From Monomorium pharaonis (taxonomy: Eukaryota > Arthropoda > Insecta > Hymenoptera > Formicidae), in assembly GCF_013373865.1 (NCBI RefSeq), contig NC_050472.1, positions 26,931,190 through 26,995,189 on the forward strand: a DNA stretch of 64,000 nucleotides, read 5' to 3'. A program made the position numbers and the translations under genes. Positions 48,370-59,495 of the stretch are shown piece after piece. Under the pieces are notes generated by a model. It ran no database searches. It saw only the letters and a program-made list of their open reading frames with translations, and was not told where the DNA came from. How positions within the stretch are numbered: the first letter of the stretch is position 1; the number at the start of each line of letters is the position of its first letter.

Positions 48370-50088
48370 AAAGAAGACGAAACCTTTAAGGAAATACCAA
48401 GCTTTTCGGATGACAATGACAGCGAGGGAGAGAAAATGTCCAAGTTAGGATTGCACATTATTCTGTTTTTAATTAATTGTGTAGCTTAGAACTTAGATTA
48501 AGAGGAAACTTATTTCAGGAAGAAAATTGACGAAACAAAGATTATTCAGAAACTCCGTGAGAGACCGGCTGGCGTCGATATTGTTGGTTTGGCGCTCGGA
48601 GAAAGCGTATCCAATTTGTTGATGGTAAGATACTTATGTGTATATATAATAAAAGTGAAATTCACAATAGACCGGAGAAGTAACGCGAGGTCTATGTTAA
48701 TTTAGTCGGATTCCTTTAATATAAAAACTGGAGGAAAATATGGCTGTGCTGAAGAATGCTGAAGAATATAAGCCGAACGACGTATACAACATCGGCATTA
48801 GAACACAATTTAACATGGAGACAAATAAACGCGACGAAGAAATGTACGCACGGTGACGTTTGCTTTATTCTCTCTTACATTTATTGACATTTAATCAACA
48901 ATAAGAGAATGTATTTTACTGAAATTATTAATCATTGTATTTGTATATCTTGTATCCTTTTATAACTATTTCTGTTTACAGGGTCAAGTATATAGAAGAA
49001 GAATTGTCAAAGCGCAAGAGTAAAAATAATAACAATGCAGCAAATAGTACAAATAATAATAAGGGATCATATTGCTTGCCAGAGGAAGCAGCGTTGCGTA
49101 TGATACCAGAACAGGCAGAGTTTGAGGCAGAGCTCAACCAATCGTAGTAAGAAATGCTTTTGAATCAAATGCTATCTGGTATTCCAGAAGTTGATCTTGG
49201 CATATAGTAAGTACATTGTATTACAATGATACAATAAATATTTTTTTAATGTTAAATGTATATTGCATGCAAGTGTGTGGAATTAATTTATCAAAGGTAA
49301 AACAACATTAAATGAAGATTCAACTTTATTTGTAGTTGTACAGTTTTTAAAACAAAAATTTTATAATTCAATATTTTCCTTAAAAGCACAATTAATTTTC
49401 AGAGCCAAAATTCGTAACATTGAAGCTACAGAGGCGAAATTTAAACTTCTTTGGGACAGATACAGAAAAAAAATCACAGCTTGTTTCTGCAAATATAGCT
49501 GTGAATTTTGTACAACACAACAGATGTATGAATTTTATTCTCGTTATTTTTCATAGATAGGATTGGATCATTATTCCAGTTAATGAACAAATAGAAAAAA
49601 ATTAATATATAATTACCATTTTCAAGTAATAAATATTATTTTAATTAAATGATATGAAGTTTAAATTAAAAAAAATATTTGCAATTTATTATTTTGAAGT
49701 TTTATTATTCTAATATTTTTCTTAAACAATTATTTACTGGTAATTGTTCCGCAACTGCTGCAGTGATCCTATGCATACATGAAATACACGTGATACATAT
49801 AGTATTCCTAAGTTATCAAAAATTTATTAACTACATTAACATTTACTAACTATGCATTCTTTGTTTTTATACATTTAAATTCTTTATGTTAGATATAATT
49901 GTGAATGAAATTTATTGTAATTTTAGTCAACATAGAAGACTCAGATTCCCAAAAGTTGCAGCAGGAATCCAGCAACAAGAAAAAATGCACCAAAGAAGTT
50001 ATTTGAGGAAAATGGAAAAGATAACGGAGAGAAGGTGATGGATGATTACCATTATGAGAGATTTAAAAAGCAATTCAGACAATTTTGA
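48370..50088 (+). pseudogene. broken copy of TLS1/C9orf78-type splicing factor, introns retained
   Basis: The family (human C9orf78, yeast Tls1) is spliceosome-associated. Its landmarks appear in order: IIQKLRERPAGVDIVGLAL (exon 48519-48624), DSFNIKTGG then NMETNKRDEEM (48706-48852), VKYIEEELSKRK (from 48982), NQMLSGIPEVDLGI, AKIRNIEATE (from 49403), NIAVNFVQHNR, and the terminal DDYHYERFKK (to 50088). The frame is broken repeatedly: a shift after KTGG, two adjacent stops at about 49146-49151, a shift inside the 49403 exon, and another in the last exon. Splice sites survive, so this is a decayed duplicate gene, not a retrocopy. Upstream sequence at 48375-48440 looks like an acidic first exon (IPSFSDDNDSEGE). 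Sequencing error is unlikely to explain so many breaks. Confidence 0.8.
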
Positions 50089-50915
50089 ATTAGACTTGTA
50101 TAATTAATTATGTTATTATACTCTTTGAATTTACATAGGTAAACATTGATGATTTTTTATATCATCTTTTTTTAATTGTAATTTAAATTTAAGAATCAAA
50201 AAATAAAAAAAGAATCAAGGAACAATACAATATTATGATAATTTTATTTCTATTTGCATACATTATCCATCGAAAGGCATCCATTAAAATATGTACGTTT
50301 TAAGCTACGTTAAGCTTTGCGCTGCAACTACATTACGTCCATATTTCAATCGCACGAAAAAGTGATGGCCGCTCTCAGGCTTCTCTCTGGTCGCACATAA
50401 ATCTGTTGAAAACATCTGTTGGAGTTAATTAAAGAAATGCACGAGAAAAATCATACGATTTAATTTAATTCCGAATTGTGGCTCGTAATTCTAAAAACAA
50501 GGATAGAATAATATCAGAGCATTCGAGTAATATTTCCGAACGCAGCCAAGGTAATGGTGCCTTCATGTAGTATTTTTGAAAAAAAATCATTTTTATCACT
50601 AGAGAACAGTTAAAGTAGTAGCTAATTCGATGAAAGGATAATTGGAGAAATTCTTCTTAGTTTGCGCCGTTTGCAGTAGTTTGCGCAATCAAGAATGCGA
50701 ATTTCCTTCCGCACTTCCTGTTCTAACCTAAATCCAACATAACCTACTCTAACACTAAATCTCAATTCAGTGATCTTGTATCTCGTCCGGCTGTAACCCG
50801 TTGTGCCTGAACTCGCATCGTGCACAATGCTAGATGTTTCACCAAGAATCCTCCTGTCGTTTCGTTTCATCGTCCCCCACATGACATTCATTCCCACTGT
50901 TGCTGGCCGCCGACT
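50089..50915. other. spacer and ANKRD27 promoter
   Basis: AT-rich sequence becomes more balanced after about 50320. No gene is seen. A frame open upstream of ANKRD27 from 50820 is in phase with it, but the ATG at 50916 fits the family N terminus better. Confidence 0.4.
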
Positions 50916-53725
50916 ATGAGTGCCGGAGAATATGATGAGGACCTGTCGGAGAATCGGTTCCTGCGGGAGCTGCGGGACGAGCACGGAGCCATGTTCGAGC
51001 GAGCCGTTCAAGAGAGCTGGATCGTCTGCGTTCCGCGCAGCGGCAGCTTCGCCGGTCGTAAGCTGCGAAAGGACGATATCAAGGCTCACATCCTGATCCC
51101 TGGGAACCAGGATCGCTCCGTCGCTCGCTTCAGTAACCTGAACGGCAGAGAGATTCTGCTTGAGGATCGAGTCCTGTACATCGGGCAGGACGACGCGGAA
51201 CGATATTCCTCGCGCCTACTCTTCGAGGAGGTCTTCTACAGTGATGACTTTCATAAATGTTACGTATGGTAAGCTGACACTTGAATGCAAAGACGTTAAA
51301 CATTTCGGTGGCAAAAGAGAAAGATCCGTCTTTTGGTGACTAGTATAATATATTATTACTATTAATTTAATAAAAATATATAATCACATCTAGTGATAGT
51401 TAATAGCAAATATCTTGTAGGTGTATCGAACGGCCCCTAGAGGCCAGCATGTACGTCTCGGACAACTGCATGAGCGTGATTACGAATCTCCAGGAGGCTG
51501 TAAATTTTCTTCAGGCGGAGCTGCTTGATAGGCAGCTGTGTGAGAACTTTGAGACTAAAATTAAAGACTTCTTGCACGCTAATAAGCATCTGGAATGCAA
51601 ATCATTGCAGGTGCAAAGGGATCTGATGCACGAGCTGTATGCAGATTGCCTCGAGATGCTGCTGGAGAATGACACGACGTCGAGAGATACATCTTCGCCC
51701 AAGAAGCAATATCAGTGGAACCTCAAATTGTCATTGGAGACGTACATTCTCTATGCTTTGAGAGACGTGCTGCTGAAATCGTTGTCGGCCGGCACTGCCG
51801 TCGAGGACGCGAGTCTGAACAAGATTATCAGGAACCTGGATGGGATTCAGTTGAACGATCTCCGAGTACGGTCGGATCTGCAGTCTCGCGTCCACGGCGG
51901 GAAGATCGAGCTGTCGCGACTGGACTGCTACGTGACCGTGCTAGGCAAGATCGAGTGTCTCAGGAGGACCGTGAATTACGTATCGCGCGGCACGTCGTCG
52001 TCCGTCACGTCGGACGATCTCCTGCCGGTGCTCATCTACTTCGTCGTCAATGCCGGCCTATCCAACTGGACGGCACAGTTATATTTCATGAGACAATTTC
52101 GTCTCTCCGCGAGTTCCGCTTACGAGGCGGACGAAACTGGTTTCCTGATAACTTCACTGGAGGCGGCAATCGCACACATCAAGTCCGGAGTAATCTACGG
52201 CGAAGACAAATGCGCGACCAATCCAAACAAGTACGATCAATCGGAACGTTCGTCCGTCGGTTATTTGTTCGCGTGCATCAAGAACGGCAATCTGTCCGAG
52301 GTGAAGAGAATTTTGACTTACGATGAATCTAAGCAAGTCGATGACATCACGCTCTGCCATCCTCTGTGCACTTGCGCGTCCTGCGAGCGGAACTGGACGA
52401 AGCGACGGGACCTGAACGCGTCTTGTCCCAAGGACGACAAGGGTCTCACGCCATTGCACGTCGCCGTGCTGCACGATCAGCTGGTAATCGTGGACTTTCT
52501 TCTCGACCGCGACACGGACCTAAACGCCGCGGACTCGGACGGCATGACGGCCCTCCATCACGCTTGCGCCAAGGGCCACCAGAACATCCTGCTGTTGCTC
52601 CTGCACGCACATGCAGATCCCGCAGTGACGGATTTGCGGGGAAATACGCCGCTGCACCTGGCGGTAGACCGCGGTCACGAGAGCTGCGTGAAGGCATTAC
52701 TATATCTATCGGAACACATGAGGACGCCTATCGACGCAAACATCGCCAATGACAATGGCGACATGCCGCTGCATCTTGCAGCTAGGTGGGGATATCACGC
52801 GATCGTCGGGATTCTTCTGGAGTACGGCGCGAACGGCAGGATGATCAATAGAAAGGGTCAAACGCCGTCAGCAGTGACGTATAGTGCGACTATCGTCGAG
52901 TTGCTTAGATGTAACGCGGCGGTGTCGAACAACATCTGCGACGACCTAGTTGCCTTGCCCCAGCGGCGAACAACCCTCGTGCAGCCTCAACAATCAGTAC
53001 CTTTTCAGCAGCAGCAACAGCAGCAGCGTCATCGAATTACGGTGGAGACCAAAAGCCCGTCGCACTTCGACGCAATGCAGCACCGCATGATGGACAAACT
53101 ACTCATTGCCATCGTTGACGGTGATATATGCCTGGCGTGTTACTACCTGGGACTGGAGGTCTATCGCGATCGGCCACCGGGCGGCCGCGCGAGTCTTTGC
53201 CATCACCCGCTCTGTGACTGCGAGCGATGTTCGGCGATCGGTGATGGCAAGTTGGAGAACTGCGAACAGAAGCAACGGGCGCTCGCGATCAACACTAGCA
53301 ACAGCATGGGCGAGACGGCGTTGCACGTAGCGAGCGCGACCGGACGTACCAATATGGTACAATTGCTGCTGGACGCTGGCGCCAACGTGAACGTGATAAC
53401 CAAGTCGGAGGGTCGTACCCCGTTGCATCTGGCGTGTCTCAATGACCGTGTCGACGTGGCGAAGCTGTTGCTAAACTGCGCAACCTGCGATGTGGACGCC
53501 AAAGATCACAACGGCGATACACCGTTGCATCTGGCGTGCGTGGCCGGCAACATCAAGTCCGTTGGTCTCCTGGTCCGATGTGGTGCATGCGCCAACGCGT
53601 GCAATCTACAGAACAAAACTCCACTGCGGGAAGCAGAGGAGAGATTATCCGTCACTTTTTCTGCGAATCGTACTGGTATACTGAAGATTCTGAAGCAAAA
53701 CTCGACACAGCCGGCTGACGATTGA
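50916..53725 (+). CDS. ANKRD27: ankyrin repeat domain-containing protein 27 (VARP), VPS9 domain, 2 exons
   Basis: This is an endosomal trafficking protein of the VARP family. Members have a VPS9 Rab-GEF-type domain, bind Rab32/38 and VAMP7, and attach to retromer through VPS29. Exons are 50916-51268 and 51421-53725, 885 residues. The start MSAGEYDEDLSENRF matches the family N terminus. The VPS9 domain lies around residues 220-370 (DDLLPVLIYFVV, NWTAQLYFMRQF). Two Cys motifs characteristic of VARP, CHPLCTCASC (about residue 430) and CHHPLCDCERC (about 711), correspond to the VPS29-binding zinc elements. Ankyrin repeats follow each, about 457-610 and 745-860. A polyglutamine run lies near residue 645. 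The protein stops soon after the second ankyrin block and lacks the roughly 150-residue tail of the human protein. Confidence 0.94.
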
Positions 53726-56025
53726 TTCAGTCATTCAGTTTTCTCGTGTCTTAAACTGTTTCGTCTTTTCTACGTCTTTTGTATGTCTTTCTTATCTCAT
53801 GGATTAGTCACCAAACAGTTCATCTAAAAGTAGCTTTAACGTAATACTCGCATAATCTCTTCATCTGATATTCCATTATAATTGATCCACAGATAAACGA
53901 AAAAACATTCATTCTCATGCTTACTCTAATATACTGAAGACTGTACTGAGTCAAATCTCTGCACAGAAGGACAATGATTAATTTTTATTCTATAAGCGAT
54001 TCTGTTTTTATCTTTTTACCTCATAGATGTGATTAGCAGTAGCTTCCAGTATACTTCCAACTTTCGAGTGTGACTTAACTCTGGTCTATTAGCATTACAT
54101 GTAACATCGCACGTTCTAATTGCGATTCTAAAATGAAATCTCGTACGGGCCTTGATACATTTTTTTCCAAACTGAACGAGTTTTCTTTAAAATCGCTTGC
54201 ACAAATTGTAACACTAAGTAACACTAATGAGATTAACAGATATTAGTAAATACATGAGACAAGCAGTGCAATATAAATGAGATAACAGATAACAAAGTTT
54301 TCTATCCTATTTTATATGTAATCAGAAGAGAGCCATAAAAATATATATTTGAAGTAATATATTTTACATTTTGTGATAATATATATATGTTCTGTATTTG
54401 TGTGTACTATTTATACAATTTGGATACTTGAGACAAAGAAAATGTACAAAGCAAATGTATAAAAATATATTTAAAATATATTACCTTTTTAACAAATTAA
54501 ATACATAAAATTTTACATGTGCATGATATGTATAATTTTCTGATAATTTTTTTTATAATTTTCATATGAATTATAATATTTTAGAAATACCAAGAATCTA
54601 CATCTTTTTTTTAATTTTTCAAATATGTAAATTCTCTTTAACATTTCCAATCTTATAATTGTCTATAATTTCTAAAAAATATTTTAAAGCTTTTTGGATT
54701 TTTATATAAGATTTTATCAGAGATCTAAGAATCTTAAGATATTTCAGAATTTATATATATATGAAAAATTCTAAAAAAGATGTAGATATTTAATATTTTT
54801 GAAAAGTGGTCCAATTCGTATTAAAAAATTAAGGAATTTTCTAAAAAATTATACAAAAAATCTGAGATTTATATAAAAATTCTAAGAAAAATTTTTATCA
54901 AGAATATACTCTCATATATAAATTGTAATATAAATTATAAACGTAAGTTCGTATTTTTAGTATAGATACACTTGAATTGTTAATAATTTTATTCAGAAAT
55001 ACTAATGGTACTAGTTTTCTAATAACCAGTAGAAGAAAGTTGCATGTGTATCAATTATTAGCATATTTATTTTTTAAATTTTGATTGTTTGTCGTTTCCT
55101 AGCAAAAAAATGGGATAATAAAAGAAAAAATTTTCAGCGATAATCACTGATGTAAAATATAGGTTAAGTAAAATGTAAGTTCGTCTTTTAACCTCTCTAA
55201 GCACGTTGGCTGTTGAACGAGAATCTCAGTGTAAATTTTTTTCTATGAATCTTGCAAATGCATAAGACACTCGACAGACAGTTTTGCAACAGATTGATGA
55301 AAAAACATTCCGAGTTGTCATTTTAATAAGCCAAGACGAATCGTGAGGTGAGTTTATTTACATCAATTACGATTTGTTGGTTATGTTTCCATTGTTTCGG
55401 AGCAAAATCGGTATTTGCTCATTACCGCGAGTGTTGCATCACGTATTGCAAGTGATTATTTTGATCAAATCCCGATTACTTTATCGATGATTTCTTGTCA
55501 AGGCAGTATTATTTTCGATAAATAATTTTTTATATTAATTTCTTTTACTTAATGTACAGAATGATAGGATTAGGAAGGAGAAATTTGGCAATGTTTCCAC
55601 TTAAATTAATCATTGATAATCATTGATTCAGTTAATTGGAGTTTGGTTGAAGTCGTTTCAAAGATCTATATACTTCACAAACTGGCATTCCCAATTCATA
55701 TTTATCAATTTGAAATTTGTTTTTAATATTTTTCCTTTGTATAACACAGATTTCTCCTTTACTCAGATTGATATTGCATAATATTTTAAAGTGGAATGTC
55801 TGTCAGTGATAGTGTCTGTTGCAATTCAACTTATATATAAATTTGTGATCCTTTGAGAGAGAATTGGTAAGTATTGCTATATTTGAAGTGACATTTATAG
55901 AACAGGTTTTGTGTTGCCTTTAGTACGAGATCCAACATTCTAAATTATACAATTGACATGCTGTCTCATGTTACTTTCAGGCGTAGCTTGACTTCCTGTC
56001 ATTTCAAACGCAAAAGCACTACAAA
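53726..56025. other. ANKRD27 3' region and PITRM1 5' region
   Basis: About 2.3 kb is AT-rich and without a gene. A dispersed-repeat copy at 54560-54910 is listed separately. A TTACTTTCAG acceptor at 55980 suggests that PITRM1 has an untranslated first exon upstream, with the final 5' UTR piece starting at 55981. Confidence 0.45.
54560..54910 (+). repeat. dispersed repeat family, copy 4
   Basis: This copy contains TATTTCAGAATTTATATATA, GAAAAATTCTAAAAAAGATG, TAATATTTTTGAAAAGTGGT and CCAATTCGTATTAAAAAATT. The order matches 33955-34125. Flanking AT-rich sequence repeats parts of the motif (TATAAAAATTCTAAG near 54880). Confidence 0.6.
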
Positions 56026-59000
56026 ATGCTGAGACTATTGAAGTTATCAAAGAATTCGCTCTTGAAAGGCACAGCTTTACAGCAACAAAACGTTGCGTAT
56101 CGTGCCTTTCGGTCGTCGACCAACGTCGCGTCGAGTGCATTGCATTCGAGAAAAGAGGTAACACAGGACGAGCTGGTCAAGTTCAAGAAGGACGAGATCA
56201 TTCACGGGTTCATAGTCGACGAGGTTTCGAGCGTAGACGAGCTGTTTCTCATTGCAGTGAGGTTGACGCATCTGAGCACAGGCGCACAGTATCTGCATCT
56301 GGCCAGGGATGATACCAACAACGTATTCTCCATTGGATTTCGCACAACTCCCATGGACTCTACGGGACTGCCTCACATTTTGGAGCACACCACACTGTGC
56401 GGCAGCGAAAGGTATCCCTGCAGGGATCCATTCTTCAAGATGCTGAGACGATCCCTGGCCACGTTCATGAACGCCATGACTGGACCAGACTACACCATAT
56501 ATCCATTTTCGACGCAGAACTTGAAAGATTATCGCAATCTACAGTCAGTTTACCTAGACTCGGTCTTCAAACCGAATTTGCGGGAGCTGGACTTTCGGCA
56601 GGAGGGATGGAGACTGGAGCACACGGATGTCAACGACAAGAGCTCCCCCATCGTGTTCAAAGGGGTGGTTTTTAACGAGATGAAGGGGGTCTTCAACGAC
56701 AACCAGGCCATCATGGCGGAACGCTTGTTGAATTCAATTCTACCGAGTCATACTTATTCCGTGATTTCCGGTGGTGATCCCCTTGTTATACCCAATCTGC
56801 AGTATGTCGATCTTCTCAACTTCCACATGAAGTACTACCATCCTTCCAATTCGCGCTTTTATTCTTATGGAAATTTTCCACTGGAGGATCATCTGAAATT
56901 CATCAACGATCGGTATCTTTTTCTATCTGATAGGACAGATCCCTCCATGTCGGAAGTGCCGGCGGAAAAGCGGTGGAGCGAAACTAGAAGGGAGCATATC
57001 ACATGCAAACCCGATCCGCTGCTCGCAGATCCCAACAGACACGGCACCATCGCTATCGCGCATTTATGCAACGACATAACTGACATACAAAAAACTTTCG
57101 AAATGTACGTGCTGTCGCAGCTATTGCTAAGAGGTCCAAATTCGGCGTTCTACAAGTCATTAGTCGAATCGAATATAAGCACCAGCTTCGGACCATTCAC
57201 AGGTTTCGATTCGCAGTGCAGAGATACGATGTTCGTAGTGAGTTTGCAAGGAGTGAAGCCGGAGGACTTCGAGAAGGTCGAGAGTATCTTCGACGAAACC
57301 GCGCGAAAAGTTATCGAGGAAGGATTCGAGAAAGATCACATCGAAGCCGTTCTGCATGGCATCGAGCTTCAGGTGAAGCATCAGACATCCAACTTTGGAT
57401 TGAACCTGCTCTTCAATCTGACGTCACTGTGGAATCACAACGGTGACCTGATACAGGCGTTACGAATTAATGACGCAATGAGGAAACTCAAGTCGCGAAT
57501 GAGAGAAGATCCCAGATATCTGCAAAGTTTAATCGAGACTTATCTCAGGAACAATAATCACAGATTGATCTTAACAATGTCGCCTGATGAAAAGTATGAG
57601 CAGAACAAAGTGCTCGCCGAACAGGAGTTGCTGAAAACGAAGCTGGAGGAGCTTTCTGCAGAGGAGAGGGAACAAATATACAAAAACGGAAAAATCCTGC
57701 TCGCAGAGCAACAGAAGAAGGAGGACGTTGGAGTCTTACCGACGTTGAAGATAGAGGACTTGAAGGCCGACGTGGATAGATACAAGACTACTGACTTGGA
57801 GGTATCCGGTGTGCCTCTGCAGTTATCCGTGCAACCGACGAATGGGATCTCCTATTACCGTGGGATACTCAACACGCAGGCACTACCAGTCGAATTAAAA
57901 CAACTGATACCACTGTTCAACTATGTTGTCGCGAAAATGGGCACACAGAATTACGACTATAGAACTTTCGATCAGATGATGCAACTGAAGACCGGCGGTC
58001 TGAGTTTCATAAATCACATTGCCGAACACAAGGAGAGTGAACTGAAGTATGAAGAGGGGATTCTCATAAATTCGTACTGCTTGAATCGTAATTCGAATGA
58101 CATGTGGAAACTGTGGACCGAGCTGTTCAACAACGTTAAGCTAACCGACCTTCAAAGATTCGAAACGCTTGTGAAGATGAACGCGGCTGATTTGATTAAT
58201 GGAATCTCGCACGCCGGTCACATGTATGCGATGAGCAGCGCCGCTAGCTTGGTCTCCCCGATAGCCCGAGCTAAGGAAAGCCTTTCAGGACTGCAGTACA
58301 TCGCAAGGATGAAAAAAGTAGCACAGATACGCGACTTGACTCCCTTGTTGCACAACATGCAGGAAATAGCCGATCACGTCTTGAACAAGAAACACCTACG
58401 GTCGGTTATTAATTTATCCGAGGAACACCAGGACGACGTTCTCCATGGTATTCACGCGTTCTACGATTCGCTGAAAGGTCGCACGGAGAATTCGCATATC
58501 ATCACCAGTGATCAGAACGTCGATACGAAAAAGAGCAGCTATCACCATGTGCTGCCATATACAGTCAACTATTGCTCTAAGGCCATTTTGACCGTTCCGT
58601 ATATGAATCCGGATTACGCGGCGTTACGCGTGCTGTCCAAGTTAATCACCTCCGTGTACCTGCATCCGGAGATTCGAGAGAAAGGCGGAGCTTACGGCGG
58701 AGGCGCGAAGCTAACGTCAGAGGGAATTTTTGCCTTTTACTCCTACAGAGATCCAAATTCCACTCGTACCTTCGATCTGTTTGACAAAACATATGATTTT
58801 CTAGTCCAATATCCATTACCCCAGAGTGATGTAGATGAGGCGAAGCTGGGAATTTTTCAACAAATTGACGCTCCTATTCCTCCTAGTAATCGAGGTCTAA
58901 CTAAATTCATGAACGGTATCACAGACGACGATCTTCAGAGGCAAAGGGAGCAGTTGAAGGCCGTGACTAAGGAGCAACTGTTGCACGTAGCAAAAAAGTA

Positions 59001-59139
59001 TCTGAAACCGGACCAAAACGATATCAGAGTGGGCCGTTCGCTTATTGGACCTACAAATATGGATATTTTAAATAGGCACAAAGAAAATTGGCTGGTGTTG
59101 AATCAAGAAGAAACGGATCGAGCACAGGCCACAGACTAA
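56026..59139 (+). CDS. PITRM1: mitochondrial presequence protease PITRM1/PreP, single exon
   Basis: This is an M16C zinc metallopeptidase of the mitochondrial matrix that degrades cleaved presequences and other short peptides. The frame is open for 1037 residues without introns, the family's full length. The N terminus (MLRLLKLSKNSLLKGTALQQ) is Arg/Lys-rich with no acidic residues, as in a mitochondrial targeting peptide. The inverted zinc motif HILEH occupies residues 117-121 (His117, Glu120, His121). The distal zinc ligand is Glu218 in FNEMKG, 101 residues further on, as in the human enzyme. PFFKMLRRSLATFMNA and the C-terminal EKGGAYGGGAK are further family blocks. The domain layout of two M16 halves joined by a helical hairpin (about residues 520-590, Glu/Lys-rich) is preserved. 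Confidence 0.96.
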   Translation: MLRLLKLSKNSLLKGTALQQQNVAYRAFRSSTNVASSALHSRKEVTQDELVKFKKDEIIHGFIVDEVSSVDELFLIAVRLTHLSTGAQYLHLARDDTNNVFSIGFRTTPMDSTGLPHILEHTTLCGSERYPCRDPFFKMLRRSLATFMNAMTGPDYTIYPFSTQNLKDYRNLQSVYLDSVFKPNLRELDFRQEGWRLEHTDVNDKSSPIVFKGVVFNEMKGVFNDNQAIMAERLLNSILPSHTYSVISGGDPLVIPNLQYVDLLNFHMKYYHPSNSRFYSYGNFPLEDHLKFINDRYLFLSDRTDPSMSEVPAEKRWSETRREHITCKPDPLLADPNRHGTIAIAHLCNDITDIQKTFEMYVLSQLLLRGPNSAFYKSLVESNISTSFGPFTGFDSQCRDTMFVVSLQGVKPEDFEKVESIFDETARKVIEEGFEKDHIEAVLHGIELQVKHQTSNFGLNLLFNLTSLWNHNGDLIQALRINDAMRKLKSRMREDPRYLQSLIETYLRNNNHRLILTMSPDEKYEQNKVLAEQELLKTKLEELSAEEREQIYKNGKILLAEQQKKEDVGVLPTLKIEDLKADVDRYKTTDLEVSGVPLQLSVQPTNGISYYRGILNTQALPVELKQLIPLFNYVVAKMGTQNYDYRTFDQMMQLKTGGLSFINHIAEHKESELKYEEGILINSYCLNRNSNDMWKLWTELFNNVKLTDLQRFETLVKMNAADLINGISHAGHMYAMSSAASLVSPIARAKESLSGLQYIARMKKVAQIRDLTPLLHNMQEIADHVLNKKHLRSVINLSEEHQDDVLHGIHAFYDSLKGRTENSHIITSDQNVDTKKSSYHHVLPYTVNYCSKAILTVPYMNPDYAALRVLSKLITSVYLHPEIREKGGAYGGGAKLTSEGIFAFYSYRDPNSTRTFDLFDKTYDFLVQYPLPQSDVDEAKLGIFQQIDAPIPPSNRGLTKFMNGITDDDLQRQREQLKAVTKEQLLHVAKKYLKPDQNDIRVGRSLIGPTNMDILNRHKENWLVLNQEETDRAQATD

Positions 59140-59144
59140 ATAAA
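59139..59144 (+). terminator. AATAAA overlapping the PITRM1 stop codon
   Basis: The stop TAA (59137-59139) shares its last base with an AATAAA hexamer. If used, the 3' UTR would be very short. Another candidate lies near 59371 (GGAATAAAAATAAAT). Confidence 0.4.
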
Positions 59145-59260
59145 AGTCAAAAATATTATTTTTGTTATTTTCATAATGACAAGCGTTTCGTTTTATGTTA
59201 AGCTGTAAATGTGTCGACGCTGTTATTATATATTAGAAATTGAATAACAACGCGTGTTAC

Positions 59261-59332
59261 TTAACTCCATGTTAAGTATTATAGTTAACTCCATGTTAAG
59301 TATTATAGTTAACTCCATGTTAAGTATTATAA
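59261..59332 (+). repeat. three tandem copies of a 24-bp unit
   Basis: Three head-to-tail copies start TTAACTCCATGTTAAGTATT (59261, 59285 and 59309). They are identical except for the last base of the third copy. Each contains the palindromic pair TTAAC...GTTAA. They lie in the PITRM1 3' flank, and the near-identity implies recent expansion. Confidence 0.9.
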
Positions 59333-59495
59333 TTTATGATATTTTTATGTATCAAATGTATTCCAGTTAAAGGAATAAAAATAAATATTTTGTTTAATTT
59401 ATATTTCTCACTTTCTTTTTTATATACATATACTTATGTCAAATCATATATTTACCATGAGAGCAAAAATAAGTTTTTCTTTTTTTTTTAGTTAA

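Noticed and set aside
51511..53718. Several antisense and off-frame open frames within ANKRD27
   Set aside because: They are shadows of a GC-rich, constrained ankyrin coding exon.
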